Assembly (NCBI GenBank): GCA_012729335.1
Contig: JAAYDJ010000021.1
Location: 248,001-312,000, forward strand
Source: Bacteroidales bacterium
Lineage (GTDB): Bacteria > Bacteroidota > Bacteroidia > Bacteroidales > Prolixibacteraceae
Direction of reading: 5' to 3'
Length of the DNA stretch: 64,000 nucleotides
Shown here: positions 36,708-46,100 of the stretch, one piece after another
How positions within the stretch are numbered: position 1 is the stretch's first letter
Layout: the number at the start of each line of letters is the position of its first letter
Translations under genes and position numbers: made by a program
Notes under the pieces: generated by a model
Told to the model about the DNA's origin: nothing
The model's database searches: none
What the model saw: the letters and a program-made list of their open reading frames with translations, nothing else

Positions 36708-36713
36708 AGGGAT

Positions 36714-37535
36714 TTATTCCACCACTTTTATCTTAATGGCCACATCTTTCAGCGGCCGGTTGGCGCCGTCGGTGGCTGTGGCTGAAATCTTGCTGATGAC
36801 TTCCAATCCGTCAATGACCTCCCCGAAGACGGTATATCCACCGTCGAGGTGGGGAGAGCCTCCGATGGTGGTATAGGCCTGGCGCTGGGCTTCCGAAAAG
36901 GAGGTTTTCGGGGCCGCCTGGAACAGGCTGTCGGCTTTCGCCTGGAGGGCGGCCACCCTTTCATTGAAGGCCTGCTGGTTGTTTTCCTGCCGGTAACGGT
37001 TGAGTTCCTCCTGATATGGGTTGAAGACCGTGCGGAGCAACGACTGACGGAGGGTGGCGTTCATACGGTTTTCCAGGGTGTCGAGTTCCCCGGATCGCCA
37101 TACTTTTCCTTCCACGAGGTAAAACTGGGATCCGCTGGAGGCTTTTTCAGGGTTGACCTGGTCGCCCAGGCGGGCCGCCGCCAGGGCCCCCTTTTTGTGG
37201 AAAAGCGCCGGCACAATCTCCGCCGGAACCGTATATCCCGGGCCACCGTTCCCCAATGGTACCCCCGGAAGGGCATTCCGGGATTCGGGATCTCCCGCCT
37301 GGATCATGAAATCCCGGATCACCCGGTGAAACAACACCCCATCATAGTACCCCTCCCTGACCAGCTTCAGGAAATTGTCGCGGTGCTGCGGGGTTTCCTC
37401 ATATAATCTGACCCTGATCTCCCCTTCCGGGGTGGTGATCACCACCACCGGACCATTGACCGCCCCGCCGTTTTGACTGCAGGACGTACCCCACATCAGC
37501 AGGAATACCATCCACAATATCGCCTGTTTGCCCAT
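36714..37535 (-). CDS. Cyclophilin-type peptidyl-prolyl cis-trans isomerase lipoprotein
   Basis: 273 residues. A signal peptide ends in GTSC (Cys19), so it is a probable periplasmic lipoprotein. The cyclophilin core is split: DGVLFHRVIRDFMIQAGDPES and SSGSQFYLVEG in the first half, then an inserted helical stretch of about 70 residues, then HLDGGYTVFGEVIDGLEV. Such inserts are common in Bacteroidota periplasmic cyclophilins, as I recall. It should catalyse prolyl isomerisation during envelope protein folding. Confidence 0.9.
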   Translation of the reverse strand: MGKQAILWMVFLLMWGTSCSQNGGAVNGPVVVITTPEGEIRVRLYEETPQHRDNFLKLVREGYYDGVLFHRVIRDFMIQAGDPESRNALPGVPLGNGGPGYTVPAEIVPALFHKKGALAAARLGDQVNPEKASSGSQFYLVEGKVWRSGELDTLENRMNATLRQSLLRTVFNPYQEELNRYRQENNQQAFNERVAALQAKADSLFQAAPKTSFSEAQRQAYTTIGGSPHLDGGYTVFGEVIDGLEVISKISATATDGANRPLKDVAIKIKVVE

Positions 37536-37567
37536 ATGCCTTATCGATTTCGTTATACCTTTACCTG

Positions 37568-37575
37568 CAAAGTTA
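37568..37575 (-). promoter_or_regulatory. Putative -7 element for the cyclophilin gene
   Basis: Minus-strand TAACTTTG, 32 nt upstream of the ATG at 37535. It matches TAnnTTTG; the -33 box is unclear. Confidence 0.45.
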
Positions 37576-37588
37576 AAAAAGTTATCGT

Positions 37589-38152
37589 ATGGAATATCTG
37601 CAGATCGATGACCATACCCATCTGGAACGGATCAGGATGGCCCACGCCGGAATCGTTTTTGAGGCCATTGCCGCCAACCGCCATTTTCTGCGACGATGGC
37701 TTCCCTTTGTGGACCAGACCCGTACCCTTGAGGATACCCGGCAATACATCAAAATGCTCCTTTCCGCTCCCGAAAAAAACAGGAATGAAGTCTTTACCCT
37801 CTGGTACCGGGGGGAGTTTGCCGGACTGGCGGGATTCAAGGAGATGGATTTTATCAATCACCGGGCCGAAATAGGCTACTGGCTCGTGGAAAAATGGCAG
37901 GGAAAGGGTCTGATGACCGCAGCCGTCTCCAAACTGAGTGATTATGGCTTCAGAAACCTTAATTTCAACCGCATCCAGATCAGGGTGGCCGAAGGTAACC
38001 TCCGCAGTACGGCCATCCCCGGAAGACTCGGATTTACCTTTGAAGGCACCGAACGGGAAGGAGAATACCATACCGACCGCTACTTCAATCTTAAGGTATA
38101 CAGCCTCCTGAAAAAGGAGTGGATCGGGGGTATCCTGCGCCGAGGGGCCTGA
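37589..38152 (+). CDS. GNAT-family N-acetyltransferase (RimJ/RimL-like)
   Basis: 187 residues. It has the RimL-type layout: a VFEAIAANRHFLRRWLPFVD opening, AEIGYWLVEKWQGKGLMTAAV as the acetyl-CoA pyrophosphate loop (Q/RxxGxG-like), and RIQIRVAEGNLRSTAIPGRLGF as the last core strand-helix. It may acetylate N-termini of ribosomal proteins or a small amine; the substrate cannot be deduced. The gene is divergent from the cyclophilin and appears to be a single transcription unit. Confidence 0.88.
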   Translation: MEYLQIDDHTHLERIRMAHAGIVFEAIAANRHFLRRWLPFVDQTRTLEDTRQYIKMLLSAPEKNRNEVFTLWYRGEFAGLAGFKEMDFINHRAEIGYWLVEKWQGKGLMTAAVSKLSDYGFRNLNFNRIQIRVAEGNLRSTAIPGRLGFTFEGTEREGEYHTDRYFNLKVYSLLKKEWIGGILRRGA

Positions 38153-38231
38153 AAAACCTGGGAATTTTATCTGAATCTGAACTCTTTAGGTTAAAAACTG
38201 TTAAGCCATGGTGAGATAATTGCAAAATGAA

Positions 38232-38239
38232 TATATTTG
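38232..38239 (+). promoter_or_regulatory. Putative -7 element for the acyl-carrier-like gene
   Basis: TATATTTG matches TAnnTTTG, about 54 nt before the ATG at 38294. No -33 box at the usual distance. Confidence 0.4.
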
Positions 38240-38293
38240 ACCCGAAAATTCATTTGTTCGATAAACTTGAACCGAACTTTGAAAGAAACAGTC

Positions 38294-38536
38294 ATGAACA
38301 TGGAGAACAAAACCGTCCGGAGAAACCTTTACAGGGTTTTACGTAAAACGGGGGTTCGGAAGGAGGATATTTCACTGGAAGCCAGCTTCCAGGATGACCT
38401 TCATTTTGATTCCACCGACTGGACCATCTTCACCTACTATTTTGAGACCATTTTCAAGGTGGATGTGGAGGATGAGCAACTTAAGAAGTTGCATTATGTG
38501 AACGACACGATCGGATTGTTGGGTCAGACGGCCTGA
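38294..38536 (+). CDS. Stand-alone acyl carrier protein-like (phosphopantetheine-binding) protein
   Basis: 80 residues from ATG 38294 (a second ATG two codons on is equally possible; an upstream TTG at 38237 is unlikely). The four-helix ACP pattern is visible: Ser40 sits in DDLHFDSTDWT, matching the DS(L)D phosphopantetheine attachment site, followed by an acidic helix (YYFETIFKVDVEDEQLKKL). It is not the main AcpP, which normally lies by fabF. No biosynthetic cluster is nearby, so the acyl group and partner are unknown. Confidence 0.75.
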   Translation: MNMENKTVRRNLYRVLRKTGVRKEDISLEASFQDDLHFDSTDWTIFTYYFETIFKVDVEDEQLKKLHYVNDTIGLLGQTA

Positions 38537-38563
38537 CAGGATCTTTTAAAACAGAGAGAAGAG

Positions 38564-38590
38564 GGGTGGTTTTCACCCTTTTTTGTTTTT
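38564..38590 (+). terminator. Terminator after the acyl-carrier-like gene
   Basis: GGGTG (38564-38568), loop GTTTT, CACCC (38574-38578), then TTTTTTGTTTTT. The stem is short but the T-run is strong, 27 nt after the stop. Confidence 0.65.
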
Positions 38591-38681
38591 TCCGGGAGCC
38601 ATTTTCCAAACCCCTTTTGCCTGCACCCTTTTTGGCTGTTTCGGCCGCACGCCAACCTGCGAGCCCCCAAACTCCCGCGGA

Positions 38682-39248
38682 TCATTCTCCCCATCTGAAG
38701 CTGTCATGGCAGAACCCGGCCAGGCTGAGGATTCTGTCGGTCACGGTCAGGGCTGCCTCTTCGAGGGTTTGGGGCCTTGAGTAAAAGGAAGGAGTGGCGG
38801 GGCAGATGATTCCTCCGGCCAGGGTGACGGTGCGCATGTTTTCGATGTGGATGAGGTTGTAGGGGGTTTCACGGGGAACCAGGATCAGCCTGCGCCGTTC
38901 CTTGAGCATCACGTCGGCGGCGCGGGTGATGAGGTCATCGGAAACGCCTGCGGCAATGCGCCCCAGGGTTCCGGCCGAACAGGGGCAAATGATGAGCGTG
39001 TCAAAGGAGGAGGATCCTGATGCAAAGGGGGCGTAGAAATCTTGACGGTCGTAGATTTTAAAGGGAGGAACCGCCTCAAAGGGATCCCCGGTTTCATAGG
39101 CCCATATCTCCGTGGCATTGGCCGAAAAAACCACCGCTACCTCCTCCGTTTGCGCATCGAGGGAGGCCAGACGGCCCAGCAGAAGCCGTGCATAAAGGGC
39201 CCCGCTGGCTCCGGTGACCGCCACCACGATCTTTCTTTTTTTTTTCAT
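38682..39248 (-). CDS. ubiX: Flavin prenyltransferase UbiX
   Basis: 188 residues. It makes prenylated FMN from FMN and dimethylallyl phosphate, the cofactor of UbiD decarboxylases. The family motifs AVTGASGALYARLLL, LIICPCSAGTLGRIAAGVSDDLITRAADVMLKE (given in part) and LVPRETPYNLIHIENM are clear. The final GIICPATPSFYSRP is typical. No ubiD lies in this window. It is convergent with the acyl-carrier-like gene. Confidence 0.95.
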   Translation of the reverse strand: MKKKRKIVVAVTGASGALYARLLLGRLASLDAQTEEVAVVFSANATEIWAYETGDPFEAVPPFKIYDRQDFYAPFASGSSSFDTLIICPCSAGTLGRIAAGVSDDLITRAADVMLKERRRLILVPRETPYNLIHIENMRTVTLAGGIICPATPSFYSRPQTLEEAALTVTDRILSLAGFCHDSFRWGE

Positions 39249-39418
39249 GGCTACGTATGAGATAATGATTTGTTAATCAATTGTATATATGCGTGTCGCT
39301 GATGACTTGCATATGTCCGGGGTAAGGGCATTGCAGGTTCCACCCGACTCTGATTTAACTGGTGCATAAATGGTTGCTCTGAAGTGACCATGCATACTGC
39401 CCATGCAATATTTCCGTC

Positions 39419-40033
39419 TCAGCGGTCAAGTCTGTAGTACAGGGCCATAGACAGGACGTTGTTGAACTGGTTCTGACGCCAGTACCAGAGGTCGTTGTCG
39501 GGTTTTCCCCTGACCGGCAGCACAGAATAGGCCATTCGCAGGTCGAGTTTGAGCTGTTCGAGGAGGTCAAACTGAAATCCCAGGAAAGGCTGCAGGTCAA
39601 ATTCATTGAAGGGTTTCTGGTCTTCGGGAGGAAAGGGCCCGTCTTCGTTGATTTCGACCGAGTGGACGAGGTAGCCGAAGGAGACCCCTCCGATGACCGA
39701 GATGCGGTCGCTGCTGCGGAATCCTGCAAATACGGGCATATCGACATAATCGAGGCGCATGATGTATTTTTCAGGAACGGGGTCTTTGGGATTGAGGCGA
39801 TTGCGGGCGCCCTTCTGGGAATATTTGAGTTCGAAGCCTCCGAATACAGCGGGTGCGAGGTCGGTTTGAACCCAGAGGCCCGCCAGCGCCCCCGGCTTGT
39901 GGTATCCCTTGTAGGCGTCCCCTTCCACCTGCGTGCCGTTGAAGCCTGCCAGGATCCCCCCTTCAAAACGTTGTGCCCCCACCGTGAGCGTGGCCAGCAG
40001 AAAGACGATGACCGTCAGGTTTTTTCTGTTCAT
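39419..40033 (-). CDS. Small outer membrane beta-barrel protein (PorT-like fold)
   Basis: 204 residues. Signal peptide (MNRKNLTVIVFLLATLTVGAQ) then alternating hydrophobic/aromatic strands: FEGGILAGFNGTQVEGD, GGFELKYSQKGARN, YVDMPVFAGFR and a terminal NNVLSMALYYRL. This resembles the OMP_b-brl_2/PorT-like barrels common in Bacteroidota. Real PorT function in type IX secretion is not implied. It lies 26 nt after the sirtuin gene on the same strand. Confidence 0.8.
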   Translation of the reverse strand: MNRKNLTVIVFLLATLTVGAQRFEGGILAGFNGTQVEGDAYKGYHKPGALAGLWVQTDLAPAVFGGFELKYSQKGARNRLNPKDPVPEKYIMRLDYVDMPVFAGFRSSDRISVIGGVSFGYLVHSVEINEDGPFPPEDQKPFNEFDLQPFLGFQFDLLEQLKLDLRMAYSVLPVRGKPDNDLWYWRQNQFNNVLSMALYYRLDR

Positions 40034-40059
40034 ATGGTGAGATTTTACGAGGTATGGAT

Positions 40060-40758
40060 TTATATGTACTTTTCAAGAAGGTGGAGCAGGTCGCGGCAAC
40101 CTTCAGAGGCCTTCTTACGGATGCGGATCACCTGCCGTTCCCCGGTGGCGGGTTCTCCCGGGTCGATCACGAAGAGGGGGCATTCCGGAGGGGCGTATCC
40201 TACCAGAGACGCTGCGGGGTACACAGAAAGGGACGTGCCGATGACCACCATGATGCGGGCTTCAGCCACCCGCCTGATGGCTTCTTCCATCAGGGGGACA
40301 GGCTCCCCGAACCAGACGATATGAGGGCGCAGCTGGCTGCCCCGATCGCAAAGGTCACCCATGTTCAGTTCCCACCCTTTCAGCGGGTACACCAGCGAGG
40401 GATCGGCAGTACTGCGGGCTTTCCGGAGTTCTCCGTGAAGGTGCAGGACCCGCGTACTCCCCGCCTGTTCATGCAGATCATCAACATTCTGGGTGATGAC
40501 CTCCACATCAAACCACTCCTCCAGGCGGGCAATGGCCCTGTGGGCGTCATTGGGCCGGGCTTCCAGAAGCTGCCTCCGCCGTTCATTGTAAAAGCGCAGG
40601 ACGACTTCCGGGTGACGCCGCCACGCTTCCGGAGAGGCTACTTCAGTCACATCATATTCCTCCCAGATTCCCCCCATGTCGCGGAAGGTCTTCAGCCCGC
40701 TCTCCTGGCTGATCCCCGCTCCCGACAAAACCACTACCCTTTTTTTCCCGGTTTTCAT
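40060..40758 (-). CDS. cobB: Class III sirtuin-type NAD-dependent protein deacylase lacking zinc cysteines
   Basis: 232 residues. NAD-binding GAGISQESGLKTFRD begins near 13, with TQNVDDLHEQAG at 89-100 and catalytic His108 in HLHGEL. Tyr57-x2-Arg60 (FYNERR) is the pair that prefers succinyl/malonyl-lysine in SIRT5/CobB. Where most sirtuins have four zinc cysteines there is a short loop with only one Cys (GDLCDRGS), so the zinc ribbon is missing. The rest of the core (PHIVWFGE, VVIGTSLSVYPA) is intact, so activity is likely. Confidence 0.9.
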   Translation of the reverse strand: MKTGKKRVVVLSGAGISQESGLKTFRDMGGIWEEYDVTEVASPEAWRRHPEVVLRFYNERRRQLLEARPNDAHRAIARLEEWFDVEVITQNVDDLHEQAGSTRVLHLHGELRKARSTADPSLVYPLKGWELNMGDLCDRGSQLRPHIVWFGEPVPLMEEAIRRVAEARIMVVIGTSLSVYPAASLVGYAPPECPLFVIDPGEPATGERQVIRIRKKASEGCRDLLHLLEKYI

Positions 40759-40862
40759 GTGGATCCTTCTGCAGATTCACCGCGGTATGGTTTTCCGCAT
40801 TTTGCAGTTTCTAAAAATACGTGTTCCGCCGCTGATTTCCTTAAAAGGCGGATCTTATTTTT

Positions 40863-40870
40863 TACTTTTG
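40863..40870 (+). promoter_or_regulatory. -7 element abutting the dnaG start
   Basis: TACTTTTG ends 4 nt before the dnaG ATG (40875). With Bacteroidota spacing, transcription would begin at or in the start codon, so the mRNA may be leaderless. The -33 region has only TTTC at 23 nt distance. Confidence 0.5.
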
Positions 40871-40874
40871 CACC

Positions 40875-42818
40875 ATGATCGACCAGGTCACCATTGAAAG
40901 AATCCTTGACGCCGCGGAGATCACCGAGGTGGTCTCCGACTTTGTCAACCTGAAGCGCAGGGGTGTTAACTACCTGGGATTATGTCCTTTCCATAATGAG
41001 AAAACCCCCTCCTTCACGGTCTCTCCCTCCAAGGGGATTTTCAAGTGTTTCGGGTGCGGGAAAGGGGGCAATGCCGTCAATTTCATCATGGAACACGAGA
41101 GCCTGACCTATCCGGAAGCATTGAAATACCTGGCACGGAAGTTCCACATTGACGTGGTCGAAAAGGAGGAGTCGGACGAGGAAAAACAACAGAAAGACGA
41201 CCGGGAGAGCATGATGATCGTCTCGGGATTCGCACAGAAGTATTTTTCGCGTTTTCTGTGGGAGGAACCCGAAGGTCGGCAGGTGGGACTCAGTTATTTC
41301 AGGGAGCGGGGTTTCCGTGACGACATCGTCCGCAAATTCGAACTGGGTTACTGTCCTGACGGCAAAAGCACCTTTACCGAAGCGGCGCAACGCGAGGGTT
41401 ACCGGATGGAATTCCTTGAAAAGACGGGGCTGACCATCAGGCGGGAGGATTGGATCAGGGACCGTTTTGGGGGAAGGGTAATCTTTCCCATCCACAACAT
41501 TGCGGGGAGGGTGACCGGCTTCGGTGGGCGTATTTTGAAAGACAAACCCGACACGGCCAAGTACCTCAACTCCCCCGAATCGGAGATTTACCATAAAAGT
41601 CGCATTGTCTACGGGATCTTCCATGCCAAAAGGGAGATCGCCCGTGCCGACAAGTGTTACCTGGTGGAGGGATATACCGACGTGCTTTCCCTGCACCAGG
41701 CAGGCATTGAAAATGTGGTGGCCTCTTCGGGGACGGCCCTGACCCATGATCAGATCAGGCTGATACGGCGGTTTTCCTCCAACATTACGATTCTTTATGA
41801 TGGCGATGAGGCCGGGATCAAGGCTTCCCTGCGGGGTATCGACCTGGTGCTGGAGGAGGGTATGAACGTCAAGGTGTTGCTGCTGCCTCCCGGGGAAGAC
41901 CCCGATTCATTTGCCCGCAGGCACAGTTCGTCGGAGCTTCTGAAGTTCATCAGTGAGAATGAAACCGATTTCATCCGGTTCAAAACAAGTCTGCTGCTGC
42001 GTGACGCAGGGAGTGATCCCATGGCCAGGGCGCGGCTGATCACCGAGGTCATCCGTTCGGTGGCCGTAATACCCGACCAGGTCGCCCGCTCGGTCTATAT
42101 CAGGGAGTGCAGCCGCCTGCTTGACGTCGAGGAGAACCTTCTCTACAGTGAAGTCAGGAAGATCCTGCGTACCCGCAGCGGGGTGGCGGGAACACCCCTG
42201 TCCGCAGGAACCCCCTCCAGGGTACAGAAACCGGCCAAACCACCGGAACCCCCTGCCGGAGAACTGAATACCGAGGAATCGGAATTCCTTCGCTTTCTCC
42301 TCAGGTATTGCACTACCCCCCTCTTCGAGCAGGAATCGGATACCCCCGGAAAAGCGGAAATCATCACCGTGGGAGCGTTTCTGATCGGGGGAATCAGGGA
42401 TGAGGAGATGATCTCCGACAAGCCCGTTTTTAAAACCATCGTGGAGGAGATCTCTCAAAAAATGGAGGAGCCCGCTTTCAGGCCTGAGAAATATTTCATC
42501 AACCACCCCGACGGGGCTGTGAGCCAGACCGCCAGTACCCTTCTGGCCGAAAAATGGGTCGAAAGCAAAAGATGGAGCAAGGCAGGGGCCTATACTGAAA
42601 AGGAACACGAAGCACTCGATTGGCTGGTACCGCGCATTCTGTACGAATTTAAATTTATGAAAATCAAGGAGATGCTTATAAAATGGGAAGGGGAGATCGC
42701 CGAAGCCCAGAAATTAAACGACGACGAGCTTCTCTTTGAATTGCTGGCTAAAATCCAGAATCTGAAAAAAGCGGAGAAACTCCTTTCCGACAAACTGGGC
42801 AACCGGGCCATCACCTGA
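40875..42818 (+). CDS. dnaG: DNA primase
   Basis: 647-residue replicative primase. The N-terminal zinc finger is C37-x2-H40 ... C58-x2-C61 (CPFHNEKTPSF, CFGCGKGGNAVNF). Then the RNA polymerase domain, the Toprim region with LVEGYTDVLSLHQAG and the DGDEAGIKA metal motif, and a C-terminal helicase-binding domain after a Pro-rich linker near 445-460. The start MIDQVTIERILDAAEI matches homologues exactly, even though the promoter element is only 4 nt upstream. Confidence 0.97.
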   Translation: MIDQVTIERILDAAEITEVVSDFVNLKRRGVNYLGLCPFHNEKTPSFTVSPSKGIFKCFGCGKGGNAVNFIMEHESLTYPEALKYLARKFHIDVVEKEESDEEKQQKDDRESMMIVSGFAQKYFSRFLWEEPEGRQVGLSYFRERGFRDDIVRKFELGYCPDGKSTFTEAAQREGYRMEFLEKTGLTIRREDWIRDRFGGRVIFPIHNIAGRVTGFGGRILKDKPDTAKYLNSPESEIYHKSRIVYGIFHAKREIARADKCYLVEGYTDVLSLHQAGIENVVASSGTALTHDQIRLIRRFSSNITILYDGDEAGIKASLRGIDLVLEEGMNVKVLLLPPGEDPDSFARRHSSSELLKFISENETDFIRFKTSLLLRDAGSDPMARARLITEVIRSVAVIPDQVARSVYIRECSRLLDVEENLLYSEVRKILRTRSGVAGTPLSAGTPSRVQKPAKPPEPPAGELNTEESEFLRFLLRYCTTPLFEQESDTPGKAEIITVGAFLIGGIRDEEMISDKPVFKTIVEEISQKMEEPAFRPEKYFINHPDGAVSQTASTLLAEKWVESKRWSKAGAYTEKEHEALDWLVPRILYEFKFMKIKEMLIKWEGEIAEAQKLNDDELLFELLAKIQNLKKAEKLLSDKLGNRAIT

Positions 42819-42851
42819 ACCGCACCACCCAGGCCTTTATAACTTGTTGAT

Positions 42852-42883
42852 AACTTGTCATATCTTTAAGAGAGATGACAGTT
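42852..42883. repeat. Imperfect inverted repeat after dnaG
   Basis: AACT-T-GTCAT-A-TCT pairs with AGA-G-ATGAC-AGTT around loop TTAAG. It sits about 34 nt after the dnaG stop and is followed by AT-rich sequence (ATTTTTGATAAATTTTT), so it could act as a weak terminator. The motif TTGTTAC recurs at 42882 and about 42970. Confidence 0.45.
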
Positions 42884-43079
42884 GTTACATTTTTGATAAA
42901 TTTTTAATTTAATGTCGGTGGGGAAGTCCCTTGAAACTTTAGCCTAATCAACTGTAAATAAGAGATATAATTGTTACTTGAAGGGCCTGGGGAACACCAT
43001 TCCGCGATCAGAAGCAAGCAGAAGCGGAACAGCCGGGGTTTAATTTGTTAAAATTGTTTAAAAATAAGGAATCAAAAAC

Positions 43080-43087
43080 TAATTTTG
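43080..43087 (+). promoter_or_regulatory. Putative promoter of the large TonB receptor gene
   Basis: TAATTTTG at 43080-43087 with TTTA (one mismatch to TTTG) at 43057-43060 and a 19-nt spacer. The predicted leader before ATG 43104 is about 10 nt. Confidence 0.55.
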
Positions 43088-43103
43088 CGTCACAAAATTT
43101 AAA

Positions 43104-46100
43104 ATGAAAAGTTGTATGAACAAACAAATCAGAAAGCTATCAGTGATGATGCTGTTGCTGTGTATGTCAGTGGTGGCAGCTTATTCTCAGGTAACTACGT
43201 CAGGGATGAGCGGAAGGGTAATTTCCGATGGGGGAGAAGCGCTTCCGGGAGCGGCTGTGGTGGCTGTCCATACTCCTTCGGGGACCCAATACGGGACGAT
43301 CACGAACAGTGAAGGGCGTTTCACCCTCCAGGGGATGCGTCCGGGTGGTCCCTACACTGTGGACATCTCTTTTGTAGGGTATTCCACGGGTAAGTACAGT
43401 GAGATCACGCTGCTTCTCGGGGAGTCATTTATTCTGAATGCGACCTTAAGGGAGAGCACGGTCGATGTAGGTGAAGTGCTGGTAGTGGGGGCGGCGCCTT
43501 CTGCTTTCGGTACCGACAAGACCGGTGCGGCCACGAACATCAGCAACGAAGTGCTGAACACGATGCCCTCGATCAGCAGGAGCATCAGTGATTTCACCCG
43601 GTTGTCGCCCTATTCGGGCGGGGGCAATGCCTTTGCCGGTCGTGACGGCCGTCTGAACAACATCAACATTGACGGGGCCAACTTCAACAATAATTTCGGT
43701 CTGAGTTCCAATAACATGCCAGGTGGTGATGCCCAGCCCATCTCCCTCGACGCCATCGAGGAGGTGCAGGTGAACATTGCCCCCTTTGATGTGCGGCAGG
43801 CCAACTTCACCGGTGCCGGGATCAATGCGGTGACCAAGAGCGGGAACAACACCTTCAGTGGCTCGGCATACAGCTACTACCGGAACCAGGATTTCAACGG
43901 CCGGTATGTGGGAAGCGAAAGGCTGAAAGAGGCTGCGCAGACCTCCACGACCATCATCGGCGGCCGCCTCGGCGGGCCGATCATCAAAAACAAACTCTTC
44001 TTCTTTGTCAATGGGGAATATGAGAACTCCCCCTATCCGGGCATGGAATACCTGGCGGCCCGCTCCGGGGTTACCGGCAGCAATGTGACCCGTGTTCCCT
44101 CCAGTGACCTGGAAGAGTTCAGCAGCCTGCTGAAATCGAAATACGGCTACGAAACAGGCCCCTATGAGAATTATGGCAGCTTCGCCAGCCAGAACCATAA
44201 GATCCTGGCCCGTGTCGACTGGAACATCAACGAACAGCATAAACTGACCGTCAGGTACAACACGGTGAGCAGTACCAACGACCAGATCGTCAACGGTACC
44301 AGCGCTCCCAATCCCAGGGCCTCCTCCAACCGCGTCAGCAAGGATGCCATGTCATTCCAGAATACCAACTATGGTTTCCTCAACACGGTGAATTCCCTGG
44401 TGGGTGAGTTGAACAGCAACTTCGGCGGGAAATTCTCCAACCAGTTCCTGGCTACCTACACCAAAATTCAGGACACCCGTACCAGCCCCAGCACCCTTTT
44501 CCCCTTCATTGACATCTGGGATGGCAACGGCAACTCCTATATGAGCGCCGGCTATGAGCTGTTTACCTATAACAACGATGTGGTGAACAACGTGATGACG
44601 GTTACCGACAACTTCACCTATTACCTTGGGAAACACACCCTGACGGCCGGGGCCTCCTTCGAGAAGCTTTATTTCGGCAACTCCTACATGCGTTACGGGA
44701 CCAGTTTCTACCGTTTCAAGGATTTTGCCGCCTTCAAGGACCACGTGAACGGCGGAGCCAGCCAGCCCATCGCTTTCGGAATCACCTATTCATTGACTCC
44801 GGGGGACGACAAGCCGATGGCCGAACTCGACTTCGGGCAGTTTTCAGCGTACCTGCAGGATATTTTCAGTGTCACCGAGAATTTCAAACTGACCTACGGT
44901 GTGCGTGTTGACCTGCCCATCTACCTTAATGAACTGACCGACAACCCGGCCGTTTCTGCATTGACCTTCGCCAACGGTGAAAAACTCAACCTGGGCGAAT
45001 GGCCGGCCTCCAAACTGCTCTGGTCGCCCCGCGTGGGTTTCAATTGGGATGTGAAGGGTGACAAATCGCTGAAGCTGCGCGGAGGTACCGGTATTTTCAC
45101 CGGAAGGCTTCCCTTCGTCTTCTTCACCAACCAGCCCACCAACAGCGGGATGATCCAGAACACGGTCGAAATCACCAACACCGCCCAGCTGGCCACCCTC
45201 GATTTCAATCCCGATCCCTGGTTCCATCTTTCCAACACGGAGCTTTTCCCGACCACGGCAGGCACCAAGGCTCCCGGATCCCTGGCCTCGGTGAGTGCCG
45301 ACTTCAAAATGCCCCAGGTGTGGAGAAGCAACCTGGCCGCCGACATTAAGCTACCCCTTGACATGGTGCTGACCCTCGAAGGTCTGTATACGAAAGACAT
45401 CAATGCCATTGTGCAGCGCGATGCCAACCTGGCTCCCTCCAATCCCGCCCTCACCTACAACGGCCCCGACAACCGTCCGATCTGGACACCTACCACCGCG
45501 GGCCGCCGTATCGTCTCCTCCATCTCCAACGCCATGGTGATGGAAAATACCGACCAGGGTTACAGCTACAACCTCACGGCCCAGCTGACCTTCCCCGTGG
45601 TGAAAAACCTCGAGGGGATGGTGGCCTACACCTACTCCATGGCCAAGGACATCACCGGCAACCCGGGATCACAGGCCGCCTCCGCCTGGTCCAACAACGT
45701 GTCGGTACGCGGTCAGAATGACCTCGACCTGAGCTACTCCCAGTATCTCACCCCCCACAAGGTGGTGGGCTCCCTCTCCTATAAACTGGAGTATGCGCAG
45801 AAAATGGCCGCAACCACCTTCTCGGTCTACTATTCGGGCTATAACGCCGGAAACTTCTCCTATCGCTACGGAAACGACTTTAACGGAGACGGGGTCACCT
45901 CCGACCTGATTTACATTCCGAAGGATCCTTCCGAGATCAAATTTGTGGATCTGAAAGTTGGTGGAGTCACCTATACCGCCCAGGAACAGGTCAACGCCTT
46001 CTTCCGCTATGTCAACCAGGACAAATACCTGAGCAAACACAAGGGGCAGTATGCAGAACGCAACGGCGCCTACTTCCCCTGGTATAACCGTTTTGACATC

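Noticed and set aside
39419-40033. T9SS component PorT
   Set aside because: The fold resembles PorT-like barrels, but sequence and neighbours (sirtuin, ubiX) give no support for a secretion role.
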